Of a DNA stretch of 64,000 nt, positions 36,583 through 45,755 are shown piece by piece. A model generated the notes under the pieces. It searched no databases. It was not told where the DNA came from and worked only from the letters and a program-made list of their open reading frames with translations. Made by a program: the position numbers and the translations under genes. The stretch's first letter is position 1. The number at the start of each line of letters is the position of its first letter. The stretch is from Hyphomicrobiales bacterium (GTDB lineage: Bacteria; Pseudomonadota; Alphaproteobacteria; Rhizobiales; Beijerinckiaceae): contig JAFLCX010000001.1 of the NCBI GenBank assembly GCA_017302635.1, positions 1,054,001-1,118,000 on the forward strand. Reading direction: 5' to 3'.

Positions 36583-38253
36583 TCAGCCTTTCGCCTTCGC
36601 GCGGATGGCCGAGATCGTTGTGGTCGGCGTGATGGCTTCGGGGTGAAGCAGCAGGTGCAGGATCGCGGGCCTGCCGCTTGCTTTGGCGCGTTCGAACGCC
36701 GGGGCGAACTCTTCCGTCCGCTCCACCCGCTCGCCATGCCCGCCGAAAGCGCGCGCATACGCGGCAAAATCCGGGTTTCTCAGCTCTGTGGCCGAAATCC
36801 GACCTGGGTAGTGGCGCTCCTGATGCATGCGGATCGTGCCATACATACCATTGTCGATCACGAGCACGATGACCGGCAGATTGTATTGCACGGCAGTCGC
36901 GAATTCCTGTCCGTTCATCAGGAAACAGCCATCGCCCGCAAAAGCAACGACGGTTCTCTCGGGAAACGCGCGCTTCAGGCCCACCGCCGCCGGCACGCCA
37001 TAACCCATCGAGCCGGAAGTGGGCGCGGCCTGCGTGCCATAGCGGTTGAACATGTAATAGCGATGCAGCCATGTCGCATAGTTCCCGGCGCCATTGCACA
37101 AAATGGCGTCGTCCGGCAGGTTATCCCGCAGATAGGCCATGACTTCGCCCATCTGGAGCGTGCCGGGAATATCGGTCGGCGGGATGGACCATGCCTTGAA
37201 CTCGGCATTCGCAGCCTCGGTTTCGGCAGCCCAGGGAATGGATTTCGGCGGCTGAAGCGTTTGAAGTGCGGCCGCGAACCCCTCCATGCTGGCATGGATC
37301 GGCAGGGAGCTGGCGTAGACGCGCCCGAGTTCCTCCGCACCGGGATGCACATGGACGAGCTTCTCGCCATCGCCGGGAATATCGAACAGCGTATAGCCCT
37401 GCGACGGCATCTCGCCCAAACGCGCGCCGATCGCGAGCACGAGATCCGCCTCTCTGAACCGCTTCATCAAGGCGGGGTCTGGGCCAATGCCGAGATTGCC
37501 GACATAATTGGGGTGGTGCGCGGGGAACAGCATCTGCCGTCGAAACGACACCGCAACCGGCAGGTGGAAACTCTCGGAGAACCGCACCAGCCGGTCGACC
37601 GCCTGCTGGCTCCAGCCCGTGCCGCCGAGGATGACGATCGGCTTCTTCGCGGCCCAGAGGCGTTTCTGGAGCTGCGCCATTTGCGACAGGGAAGGATGGG
37701 TCTCGAGCGGCTCGACCAAAGGTGCATCGTCGACGCTCGCTGTCTCGACGAGCATATCCTCAGGCAGCGCAATCACCACCGGGCCCTTGCGGCCCGACAT
37801 CGCGACATGAAATGCCCGATGGAGAATTTCGGGGATGCGCGCCGGATCATCAATCTCGGTCGTCCATTTCGTCATCGAGCCGAAAACCGCGCGGTAATCG
37901 AGCTCCTGAAACGCGCCGCGCTCGCGCGCCGAACGCTCGATCTGGCCGACAAACAGAATCAGCGGAACCGAATCCTGATGCGCAATATGGATGGCGGGCG
38001 AGGCATTCGTCGCCCCAGGTCCGCGCGTCACGAAGCAGATGCCGGGGCGCCCGGTGAGCCGGCCCACAGCATCCGCCATCATCGCGGCACCACCCTCCTG
38101 CCGGCAGATGGTGACGCGGATATCGGCCTCGACCAGAGCATCGAGCACGGCGAGATAGCTTTCTCCCGGTACGCAGAAAATATTCGAGACCTGCTGCCGG
38201 ATGAGCTGGTCAACGAGAATGTTCGCAGCGCGGCGGGGTTGGGGCTTGCTCAT
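36583..38253 (-). CDS. ThDP-dependent enzyme, acetolactate synthase-like
   Basis: A 556-residue thiamin diphosphate enzyme. The catalytic Glu is in TICRQEGGAAMMADAVG. The ThDP/Mg motif GDG...N is in FAGDGCFLMNGQEF, ending with VLVIDN. It resembles the acetolactate synthase, glyoxylate carboligase and oxalyl-CoA decarboxylase superfamily but lacks a recognisable small subunit nearby. It begins one base after the stop of a family III CoA-transferase gene (TGACATG), so coupling is likely. That pairing recalls formyl-CoA transferase with oxalyl-CoA decarboxylase, but I do not see enough to assign oxalate. A role on a CoA thioester or on a 2-oxo acid is inferred. Confidence 0.85.
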   Translation of the reverse strand: MSKPQPRRAANILVDQLIRQQVSNIFCVPGESYLAVLDALVEADIRVTICRQEGGAAMMADAVGRLTGRPGICFVTRGPGATNASPAIHIAHQDSVPLILFVGQIERSARERGAFQELDYRAVFGSMTKWTTEIDDPARIPEILHRAFHVAMSGRKGPVVIALPEDMLVETASVDDAPLVEPLETHPSLSQMAQLQKRLWAAKKPIVILGGTGWSQQAVDRLVRFSESFHLPVAVSFRRQMLFPAHHPNYVGNLGIGPDPALMKRFREADLVLAIGARLGEMPSQGYTLFDIPGDGEKLVHVHPGAEELGRVYASSLPIHASMEGFAAALQTLQPPKSIPWAAETEAANAEFKAWSIPPTDIPGTLQMGEVMAYLRDNLPDDAILCNGAGNYATWLHRYYMFNRYGTQAAPTSGSMGYGVPAAVGLKRAFPERTVVAFAGDGCFLMNGQEFATAVQYNLPVIVLVIDNGMYGTIRMHQERHYPGRISATELRNPDFAAYARAFGGHGERVERTEEFAPAFERAKASGRPAILHLLLHPEAITPTTTISAIRAKAKG

Positions 38254-38254
38254 G

Positions 38255-39442
38255 TCATCCCTCTTTGCGGGGGTTCCAGTTCGGGTCGGAAAGAATATCG
38301 CGTTCGTGCTGGCCCAAGCCGGGCGCGTGGCGCGAAGAGACCTGCCTTTCGCCGTCGATCACGATGGGCGTGCGCACGGACGGAACGGTTCCGGAAGCTG
38401 CCTCGGCACTCACGAGATCAACGCGCATCCCGCGATGCACAACCTGCGGATCGGCAAAGACCTCGCCGATATCGTTGATCGGGCCGGCCGGCACGCCTGC
38501 TTCCTCGAGCCGCGCGAGCAGATCGGCTTTCATGAAGCGCGCCGTCAGCGCGCCAATCGCCGGCACCAGCTGCGCGCGATGCCCGACGCGACCGCGATTG
38601 GTGGCGAAATCCGGGTCTGCGGCCAGCCTTTCGCCACCAATCGCGGCACAAAGTTTGAGGAACTGCCCGTCATTGCCCGATGCGATGATGATGTAGCCAT
38701 CTGCGACCGGAAAGACTTCGTAAGGCACAATATTCGGGTGCGCATTCCCGAGACGCTTCGGAATTTTGTCCGAAACGAGATAATTCAGGGCCTGATTGCC
38801 GAGCACCGCGATCTGGCTGTCGAGCAGCGCGCAATCGATGGTCGCGCCGTCACCGGTGGCGTCGCGGCGACGCAACGCCGCCAGAATGCCGACACTGGCA
38901 TACATTCCGGTGAAAATATCCGCCGTGGCATAGCCGGCCTTGGTCGGCTGACCATCGGGCTGGCCGGTGATATCCATCGCCCCGGCCATGCCCTGAATGA
39001 GAAAATCGTAACCGGCGCGACCGGCATAGGGCCCATCCTGCCCGAAGCCGGTGATCGAGGCGCAGATCAGCGATGGCTTCATCGCGCGCAACGAAGCAGC
39101 ATCGAGCCCGTATTTCACAAGGCCGCCAACCTTGAAATTCTCGACCACGACATCAGCCGACATCGCGAGATCGCGGATCATCGCGATATCATCGGGGCTC
39201 TCGAAATCGGCTTCGATGGAGCGTTTGCCACGATTGCAGGCATGAAAATAGGCTGCACCAAGGTCGCCTCCGCCTGCCTTCGCCACGAAGGGCGGCCCCC
39301 AGCTGCGCGTATCATCGCCCGCACCCTTGCGCTCGACTTTCACGACATCCGCACCGAGATCGGCCAGAGTCTGGCCCACCCACGGACCGGCCAGGATGCG
39401 CGCGAGTTCGAGCACTTTCAGGCCCTGAAGCGGCTTAGACAT
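38255..39442 (-). CDS. Family III CoA-transferase (CaiB/BaiF/Frc type)
   Basis: A 395-residue enzyme that moves CoA between carboxylic acids. The N-terminus (LQGLKVLELARILAGPWVGQ) is diagnostic. The catalytic Asp that forms the acyl-anhydride is in RAGYDFLIQGMAGAMDITG. Other family blocks are VENFKVGGLVKYGLD and VPAGPINDIGEVFADPQV. The start ATG 39442 follows GAGGGAG; it overlaps the end of the upstream membrane-protein gene by 8 bases. Downstream coupling to a ThDP enzyme suggests a short pathway that activates an acid to its CoA thioester and then cleaves or joins a C-C bond. Donor and acceptor are unknown. Confidence 0.92.
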   Translation of the reverse strand: MSKPLQGLKVLELARILAGPWVGQTLADLGADVVKVERKGAGDDTRSWGPPFVAKAGGGDLGAAYFHACNRGKRSIEADFESPDDIAMIRDLAMSADVVVENFKVGGLVKYGLDAASLRAMKPSLICASITGFGQDGPYAGRAGYDFLIQGMAGAMDITGQPDGQPTKAGYATADIFTGMYASVGILAALRRRDATGDGATIDCALLDSQIAVLGNQALNYLVSDKIPKRLGNAHPNIVPYEVFPVADGYIIIASGNDGQFLKLCAAIGGERLAADPDFATNRGRVGHRAQLVPAIGALTARFMKADLLARLEEAGVPAGPINDIGEVFADPQVVHRGMRVDLVSAEAASGTVPSVRTPIVIDGERQVSSRHAPGLGQHERDILSDPNWNPRKEG

Positions 39443-40271
39443 CGTCTTCTCCCTCGTCCGGATCGAGGGTGGACCACAGCCCGCCGATGGCGGCAAGTCC
39501 GATGATCTGCGCGGCGTAGATTTCAAGGCTGTAGCGCCCGCAAAAACGCATCAGCGCCCCGAAACGAGGACCTGGAACCCAGCCCAGCATGCGCCGTTCG
39601 AAGCGCATCAGAACGATGAGCAGAACGACGAGGCCGACCATCAGGAGGGCCGAGTGAAGAGGCGGGAAGGCGTAGTCGCTCCGTTCGACGAACCCGTAGA
39701 TGCCGAATACGCACAGGCCCGCCGCCGGAACGAGCCAGGCGGGAAACGCATCCACCCCATCGCGCGACCGGCGGACCAGAAGCCCGAAAATCGCGAGAAG
39801 CCATCCTTCGGTGCCGTATTCGAGAATCGGGTTGACGAGTGGAATCACCGCCACGAGCGCCATCATCATGAAAGCGAGCCGCCACAAAGACGGGAGCACA
39901 TGCCGCTCGATCAGCGGCAAGGCGAGGCGGATCGCCACAAAATTGAACAGAATGTTGAGTTGCAACCCATCGAGCCCACCGAGCCAGAGATAGTCGACGC
40001 CTGTGAGCGCGATACCGAGCGAAACCCAACGCCAGGGGATATCGCGCGATTTCGCAAAACCGATCAGAAAGAAGAATACCGGCACGCCAAGCCGCCCGAT
40101 CACCCGCAGGATCGGCCATTCATCGGCGAGATAATGGCCAACATGGTCGACGAGAATAAGCGCGAGTGCCGCTGCCTTGAGAGCATCGGTGGTGGTTACG
40201 GGCGGGTAGGGCCGGATCGGATCGGCGAGGGACAAGCGAGCGATGTTCCGCAATAGGGTCAACAGAGGCAA
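39435..40271 (-). CDS. TraX-like polytopic membrane protein
   Basis: A 278-residue protein with about eight membrane helices. The segment LKAAALALILVDHVGHYLAD followed by GRLGVPVFFFLIGFAKSRDI is the pattern of the TraX family, named after the F-plasmid pilin acetylase and found in many chromosomes, and distantly of acyltransferase-3 proteins. No plasmid or conjugation genes are present here. The start is a TTG at 40271 with GAAAGG just upstream. The stop overlaps the CoA-transferase start by 8 bases, so it is in the same operon. Function is unknown; an acyl transfer role is only an analogy. Confidence 0.7.
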   Translation of the reverse strand: MPLLTLLRNIARLSLADPIRPYPPVTTTDALKAAALALILVDHVGHYLADEWPILRVIGRLGVPVFFFLIGFAKSRDIPWRWVSLGIALTGVDYLWLGGLDGLQLNILFNFVAIRLALPLIERHVLPSLWRLAFMMMALVAVIPLVNPILEYGTEGWLLAIFGLLVRRSRDGVDAFPAWLVPAAGLCVFGIYGFVERSDYAFPPLHSALLMVGLVVLLIVLMRFERRMLGWVPGPRFGALMRFCGRYSLEIYAAQIIGLAAIGGLWSTLDPDEGEDDV

Positions 40272-40448
40272 TCAGCCTTTCCCGGCGCGCCGTGTCAAAT
40301 CAACAGGCGGAATGGGTTCATCATCACGGTTCTGTCACGGCGCTCTCGCTCGCATGTGATGCAACGTGCTTTCCCTTTTCGCGGCACAAAAGGCAGGGTG
40401 TCGTCATCGAAACCGGGCGGCTGGCCCGAAATGGGATAGGGGACCCTG

Positions 40449-41087
40449 ATGACAACGATGATCGACACGAACGTGCCAAAACTCACCATTCCTTCACTCC
40501 GCACGGTTTCCAATCTTGCGATCGGCGGCGTGTTGGGGCTCATCATCTGGGAGTTCTGGGCGCGCGTGATCACCAAAGCGGTGGTTGGCTATCCGCTTGA
40601 ACCGGCGGGCCTGATCGACGCGATCGCGCAGCATCAGTTCGGTCTTTCCGTGCCCTATCTGCTGCGCGAGGCGCTGCATTACGGGGTTGGCATTCTGGGA
40701 TATCCGATCGCCTATTTCATCATTTCGCGCGCGCTGAAAAACTGGAGCGCCATTCTGGATGCCGTTGTGTTCGTCACCTTCACCGTGGCTGCGATCTATT
40801 TCGCCGCGATGGGCAAAGCGAGCCTCGGAACGCTGATCTTCTGGCTCACGGTCACCGCATTTATCGCCACGCGCTTCATCAATCCGAACACCCGCCTGCG
40901 GGACAGCTTTGCTTGGGGCAGTTTCACCTGGTTCAACGCGCTCGGGCTGATGGCCCCCATCGGCGGGCTTTCGTTCTATGTGCTGCAGGACAGCCCCGAG
41001 CTTTCTTTCATGAGCTTCGTCGGCCACGTGATCTATGGCGCGATCGCCGCCTGGTATTTCGAATGGCGCGAAGACAAAGCTGCCTGA
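40449..41087 (+). CDS. Uncharacterised polytopic membrane protein
   Basis: I do not recognise this 212-residue protein. It has about five hydrophobic segments, including VSNLAIGGVLGLIIWEFWA, LDAVVFVTFTVAAIYFAAM and LGTLIFWLTVTAFIATRFI. A loop holds AVVGYPLEPAGLIDAIAQ. It ends with a basic/acidic tail (FEWREDKAA). The ATG at 40449 has AGGGGA six bases upstream. Codon use looks like the neighbours. It is alone on its strand, diverging from the TraX-like operon and converging on an aldehyde dehydrogenase; its stop codon lies inside a hairpin shared with that gene. Confidence 0.8.
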   Translation: MTTMIDTNVPKLTIPSLRTVSNLAIGGVLGLIIWEFWARVITKAVVGYPLEPAGLIDAIAQHQFGLSVPYLLREALHYGVGILGYPIAYFIISRALKNWSAILDAVVFVTFTVAAIYFAAMGKASLGTLIFWLTVTAFIATRFINPNTRLRDSFAWGSFTWFNALGLMAPIGGLSFYVLQDSPELSFMSFVGHVIYGAIAAWYFEWREDKAA

Positions 41088-41102
41088 GCCGCCCGCTCAG
41101 GC
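41082..41102. terminator. Hairpin holding both stop codons of a convergent pair
   Basis: GCCTGAG (41082-41088) and CTCAGGC (41096-41102) form a perfect 7-base stem with a 7-base loop. The TGA of the membrane-protein gene and the TGA of the aldehyde dehydrogenase gene both sit in the stem. No strong T-run follows on either strand, so termination is likely weak or Rho-assisted. Confidence 0.5.
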
Positions 41103-42662
41103 CTCCACGTCGAAGCTGACGCCCTGCGCCAAAGGCAGGGCGTTTCCGTAATTGATGGTGTTGGTGGCGCGGCGCATATACGCCTTCCAGCTATCCGAAC
41201 CCGCCTCGCGGCCGCCACCGGTTTCCTTCTCGCCGCCGAACGCTCCTCCGATTTCGGCGCCAGAAGGCCCGATATTCACGTTGGCGATGCCGCAATCCGA
41301 GCCTGAGACAGCCATGAAGGCTTCTGCCTCGCGGATATCCCGGGTGAAGACCGACGAGGAAAGCCCGGCACCCACTGCATTGTTGAGCGCGATGGCCTCG
41401 GCGAAATCGTCATAAGGCAGCACATAAAGAATGGGCGCGAAGGTCTCGCGCAGCATCGGCCCCGTTTGCGACAGCATCTCGACCAGCGCTGGCCGAACAT
41501 AAGCTGCCTTTTCCGGCAGATCCGGTGCGCGCCCGCCGCCATGCACCACACCTCCCGAGGCGCGCGCATCATCGAGCGCTTTTGTCATGCCATCAAGGGC
41601 GGCTTCATCGATCAGCGGGCCGATCAGGGTGCCGGCGACGCGCGGATCGCCGATCTTCACGCTGGCCCAGACCTTCACAAGGCGCGGAACGAGAGCCTCG
41701 TAGATCGTGCGATGCACGAAAAGCCGCCGAAGCGTCGTGCATCGCTGACCCGCCGTGCCCATTGCCGCGAAAGCGACACCGCGCAGCGCGAGGTCGAGAT
41801 CAGCACTTGGCGCGATGATTGCGGCATTGTTGCCGCCGAGTTCGAGCAGGGCACGCCCGAAGCGCCCAGCCACTTTCGGGCCGACCTTGCGCCCCATCAC
41901 GGTCGAGCCTGTCGCCGAGATCAGCGGCACCCGGTGATCCGAGACCAGAATCTCCCCGATATCGGCCCCGCCGATCAGGACTTCCGAGAGCCCGTCCGGG
42001 ATGTCTCCGAGCCCCGCCTCCTCGAAAGCGGCCGCTGCGCGCATCACGATCGCCTGCACGGCGAGCGCGGTGAGCGGGGTTTTCTCGGAAGGCTTCCAGA
42101 CCACACTGTCGCCGCACACAAAGGCAAGCGCGGCATTCCAGCTCCAGACGGCAACGGGGAAATTAAAGGCCGAGATCACGCCCACCGGCCCGAGTGGGTG
42201 CCAGGTCTCCATCATCCGGTGATCGGGGCGCTCGGTCGCGATCGTCAGACCGTGCAATTGCCGCGAGAGGCCGACGGCGAAATCACAGATATCAATCATC
42301 TCCTGCACTTCACCAAGGCCTTCGGAAGTGATCTTGCCCGCCTCGAGCGTCACAAGCCGACCGAGCTCGGCTTTGGCATGACGCAGTTCAAGGCCCAGCA
42401 GGCGCACAAACTCGCCCCGTTTTGGCGCCGGAACCTGACGCCAGAGACGAAAGGCCGCCTCGCTGCGGGCGATGGCGGCATCGGCCTCCTCGGGCGTCGT
42501 GTCGCGGATCAGCGCGATCTCTTCGCCATTGACCGGAGAGCGGACGGGCCGATTTCCGCCCGAAAGGATCGAGCGCGGCACCCCGAGCCCTTCGAGCAGG
42601 CTCAACGCCTCTTCCTGCGGGTTAGCAAGAATGGAGGCGAAGGTTTTCTCGAGGATATTCAT
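41097..42662 (-). CDS. Aldehyde dehydrogenase of the ALDH7 (aminoadipate semialdehyde) type
   Basis: A 521-residue NAD-dependent enzyme. The ALDH7 signature is clear: the catalytic Cys in GTAGQRCTTLRRLFVH, the Glu in LLELGGNNAAI, and the C-terminal blocks GGEKETGGGREAGSDSWKAY and TNTINYGNALPLAQGVSFD. Bacterial members (AmaB) oxidise 2-aminoadipate 6-semialdehyde (piperideine-6-carboxylate) in lysine breakdown. The start ATG 42662 (MNILEKTFASIL) follows GGGAG; an open frame back to 42728 is not used. It diverges from a DAO-type flavoenzyme, which might supply the semialdehyde from an amine or imino acid; this is inferred from position only. Confidence 0.92.
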   Translation of the reverse strand: MNILEKTFASILANPQEEALSLLEGLGVPRSILSGGNRPVRSPVNGEEIALIRDTTPEEADAAIARSEAAFRLWRQVPAPKRGEFVRLLGLELRHAKAELGRLVTLEAGKITSEGLGEVQEMIDICDFAVGLSRQLHGLTIATERPDHRMMETWHPLGPVGVISAFNFPVAVWSWNAALAFVCGDSVVWKPSEKTPLTALAVQAIVMRAAAAFEEAGLGDIPDGLSEVLIGGADIGEILVSDHRVPLISATGSTVMGRKVGPKVAGRFGRALLELGGNNAAIIAPSADLDLALRGVAFAAMGTAGQRCTTLRRLFVHRTIYEALVPRLVKVWASVKIGDPRVAGTLIGPLIDEAALDGMTKALDDARASGGVVHGGGRAPDLPEKAAYVRPALVEMLSQTGPMLRETFAPILYVLPYDDFAEAIALNNAVGAGLSSSVFTRDIREAEAFMAVSGSDCGIANVNIGPSGAEIGGAFGGEKETGGGREAGSDSWKAYMRRATNTINYGNALPLAQGVSFDVEA

Positions 42663-42777
42663 CGGCCAATCTCCCGCAAAAAAGGATGAGCCCCGGAACC
42701 AAGAGGCCCGTTGAGCTTTGTTTGGCAATCACGCTATCCAGACTTTGTGGCAGTTGCGAGAGCCGGGAACGAGAAAA

Positions 42778-43962
42778 ATGCAACAGCATTTCGATGTGGT
42801 GATCGCGGGTGGCGCGGTGATGGGGTCATCCATTGCCTGCCATCTCGCGATGCATCCCGGTTTTTCCGGTTCGATCCTCGTGGTCGAACCCGATATGAGC
42901 TACCAGAAATCAGCTTCGGCGCTGTCGGCGGGGTCGATCCGCCAGCAGTTCAGCCAACGCGTGAACATCGAGATTTCGCTCTACGGAATCGGCTTCCTGC
43001 GCGCGATCGGCGAGCGATTGGCCGTGGCAGGCGACCGCCCGGATATCGGCCTCAGGGAAGGCGGGTATCTCTATCTCGGTGGCGAGGAGGCTCGCCCCAT
43101 CTTCCTCGAGAACAACGCGATCCAGCGCGCGAAGGGAGCGGATATCACGCTTCTCGATGCGCAAGGCCTTGCCGGCGAGTTCCCTTGGCTCAACATCGCC
43201 GATCTCACGATCGGCTCGTTCGGGCGCTCTGGCGAGGGCTGGTTTGACGGTTACGGCCTGATGCAGGCCTTCCGCGCCAAGGCGCGCGCGCTGGGTGTCG
43301 AGTACCGCCAGAACCGCGTGATCGGCACCTCACGACACGGCCCGCGCGTGACGAGCATCCGGCTCGATGATGGTTCCGAGATTGCCTGTGGATTTTTCGT
43401 CAATGCCGCCGGTGCCTCGGGCGCACGGGATATCGTGGAAATGCTCGGGCAGCGTGTTGCGGTCTACGCCAAGAAGCGCTCGGTCTTTGCCTTTTCCTGC
43501 CGCGAAAAGCTGCCGAAGCACCCGCTGATCATCGACAAGAGCGGCGTCTGGTGGCGCCCGGAGGGCGAGGGTTACATCTGTGGCTTCTCGCCGGACGATG
43601 ACGACGAGATCGACCAGAAAGATGATTTTACGGTCGATTGGCCACTGTTCGAGGAGATCATCTGGCCGGCTCTCGCGCATCGCATTCCGGCTTTCGAGAG
43701 TTTGCGTCCCGGCCGCGCCTGGGCGGGTCACTACGATATGCACCGGCTCGACCATAACGCGGTGGTTGGCCGGGTTACAGGTTTCGAGAATGCCCTGATC
43801 GCCTGTGGATTTTCCGGCCACGGGCTCCAGCAATCCCCGGCCGTGGGACGCGGACTGGCTGAGCTCATCGTCGAGGGGCGCTATACGACACTTGATCTCT
43901 CCGATCTCGGCATGGAACGCGTCACGGCCGGAAGGCCACTTCGGGAGCGCAACGTCATCTAG
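42778..43962 (+). CDS. DAO-family FAD-dependent oxidoreductase
   Basis: A 394-residue flavoenzyme like glycine oxidase, sarcosine oxidase and FOXRED1. The FAD motif is [19 protein letters not shown] at residues 6-24. Conserved family blocks are [28 protein letters not shown] and the C-terminal [20 protein letters not shown], which closes the flavin site. The substrate is probably an amino or imino acid. The ATG at 42778 gives the usual start ([12 protein letters not shown]); the ribosome site (GGGAACGAG) is weak. It diverges from the ALDH7 gene and overlaps the end of glpK by 8 bases, tail to tail. Confidence 0.9.
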   Translation: MQQHFDVVIAGGAVMGSSIACHLAMHPGFSGSILVVEPDMSYQKSASALSAGSIRQQFSQRVNIEISLYGIGFLRAIGERLAVAGDRPDIGLREGGYLYLGGEEARPIFLENNAIQRAKGADITLLDAQGLAGEFPWLNIADLTIGSFGRSGEGWFDGYGLMQAFRAKARALGVEYRQNRVIGTSRHGPRVTSIRLDDGSEIACGFFVNAAGASGARDIVEMLGQRVAVYAKKRSVFAFSCREKLPKHPLIIDKSGVWWRPEGEGYICGFSPDDDDEIDQKDDFTVDWPLFEEIIWPALAHRIPAFESLRPGRAWAGHYDMHRLDHNAVVGRVTGFENALIACGFSGHGLQQSPAVGRGLAELIVEGRYTTLDLSDLGMERVTAGRPLRERNVI

Positions 43963-45439
43963 CCGAGAGCGTGCGCGACACGGCATCCTTCCACAAACCG
44001 AGTCGCCGCTCACGCTCGCTTTGCGCCATTGCGGGCATGAAACGACGCTCGAGCGCCCAGTTTTTGGCGAATTCCGCCGGGGGGGCAAAAAGGCCGATCG
44101 CGAACCCCGCGAGATAGGCCGCGCCGAGCGCGGTGGTTTCGAGCACCTTTGGCCGATCGACGGGAGCACCGAGAGTGTCGGCGAGGCGCTGCATGGTCCA
44201 GTCGCTCGCGGTCATGCCGCCATCGACCCTCAGAACCGTTGCAGCGCCATGCCCGGACCAGTCGGCGCGCATCGCCGCGAGCAGATCGGCGGTCTGGAAA
44301 GCAACGCTTTCAAGGGCGGCGCGGGCGAATTCCCTCGGGCCGGAATTGCGCGTCAGCCCATAGATCGCGCCGCGCGCCTCGGCATCCCAATAGGGCGCGC
44401 CAAGGCCGACGAAAGCCGGCACAAGCACCACGTCCTGGGCATCATCCGCAGCCTCAGCGAGCGCGCCGGTTTCGGAGGCCTTCCCGATGATGCCGAGCCC
44501 ATCACGCAGCCATTGCACCGCCGCGCCGGCGATGAAGATCGAACCCTCCAGCGCATAGGAACGCTCGCCCTTGAACTGATAGGCGATGGTCGTGAGAAGT
44601 CTGTTCTTCGAGGGCACAGCCTCGGTACCGGTGTTCAGCAAAGCGAAACACCCCGTGCCATAGGTCGATTTCATCATGCCCGGCAAGAAACAGGCCTGAC
44701 CGATGAGTGCCGCCTGCTGGTCGCCCGCCACGCCGCGGATGGGGATGGCCTCGCCGAAAAGCTCTGCGTCAGTCTCGCCGAAATCTCCGGCGCAATCCCG
44801 GATTGCAGGCAGGAGCGCGCGAGGAATACCGAAGAGTCTCAGCAATTCGTCATCCCAACCCCCCGCGCGAATATCCATCAGCATGGTGCGCGAGGCATTG
44901 GTAGCGTCGGTCGCGTGAACTTTTCCGCCCGTCAGCCGCCAGATCAGGAACGTGTCGATGGTGCCGCAGGCGAGCTTCCCCGCTTCGGCCTTTGCCCGCG
45001 CGCCGGGCACATGGTCGAGCATCCAGGCAATTTTCGTCGCCGAGAAGTAGGGATCGAGCAGCAACCCCGTCTTGGCCGAGATCATCGGCTCGTGACCCGC
45101 CTCACGCAGTTGCGCACAGATCGGCGCCGTGCGCCGATCCTGCCAGACAATGGCATTGTGGATGGGCTTACCCGTCTCGCGATCCCAGATCACCACCGTC
45201 TCGCGCTGGTTGGTGATGCCGATCGCCGAGGGCTTCCGACCACCCTTCATCAGGGCTGTGCGTGATGTCGTGAGCACGCTTTCCCAGATGTCCTCGGCAT
45301 CGTGCTCGACGAGGCCGGAGGAAGGGAAAATCTGTCGGAACTCCTGCTGGGCGCTCGCAACCGGATTGAGATTGCCATCGAAAAGAATGGCCCGGCTGGA
45401 GGTCGTCCCCTGATCAATCGCGAGCACAAATCCGGCCAT
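43955..45439 (-). CDS. glpK: Glycerol kinase
   Basis: A FGGY-family kinase of 494 residues that phosphorylates glycerol to glycerol-3-phosphate in the cytoplasm. The start ([20 protein letters not shown]) is standard. The substrate segments [16 protein letters not shown] and [12 protein letters not shown] are present, as are the family signature [16 protein letters not shown] and LSTYGTG-like [15 protein letters not shown]. The ATG at 45439 follows GGGGAGAAG; an upstream ATG would add six residues. No glpF, glpD or glpR is seen beside it. It sits alone between a flavoenzyme and pyruvate carboxylase. Confidence 0.96.
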   Translation of the reverse strand: MAGFVLAIDQGTTSSRAILFDGNLNPVASAQQEFRQIFPSSGLVEHDAEDIWESVLTTSRTALMKGGRKPSAIGITNQRETVVIWDRETGKPIHNAIVWQDRRTAPICAQLREAGHEPMISAKTGLLLDPYFSATKIAWMLDHVPGARAKAEAGKLACGTIDTFLIWRLTGGKVHATDATNASRTMLMDIRAGGWDDELLRLFGIPRALLPAIRDCAGDFGETDAELFGEAIPIRGVAGDQQAALIGQACFLPGMMKSTYGTGCFALLNTGTEAVPSKNRLLTTIAYQFKGERSYALEGSIFIAGAAVQWLRDGLGIIGKASETGALAEAADDAQDVVLVPAFVGLGAPYWDAEARGAIYGLTRNSGPREFARAALESVAFQTADLLAAMRADWSGHGAATVLRVDGGMTASDWTMQRLADTLGAPVDRPKVLETTALGAAYLAGFAIGLFAPPAEFAKNWALERRFMPAMAQSERERRLGLWKDAVSRTLSAR

Positions 45440-45755
45440 GACACTTCTCCCCAGCATTTCTCTTTTCAGTTACGAAGAGAGAAGCGGGAAAGGGTTCGGA
45501 TTTCAAGCCGTTGCCGCAATGCGGACGATGCTGTCGCGGGATTCATGATGAATCGCCGGATTGCAGAAAAAATATGGAATTCATGCCCTGAATTCGGAAA
45601 AATCATCTTTCCCGCATGGGGGGAATGCGCAATTTGCAGGAAGAGACGGATCGACTCTTTCGCCAGCTTCCCGGAAGAGCCATGCTGAACGGGTGTGTTG
45701 CCGGGAAACATCCCGCAACCTGCCAGACCTGATTTGACTCCGGGGGTCCTCGCCC
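45440..45755. other. glpK-pyc divergent intergenic region (316 bases)
   Basis: No gene is seen. Two dyads stand out: GAATTCA/TGAATTC with a 5-base spacer at 45577-45595, and TTGC-GGGA pairing with TCCC-GCAA at 45698-45718, about 40 bases before pyc. Both divergent promoters should lie here; no confident -35/-10 pair was found. Confidence 0.6.
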
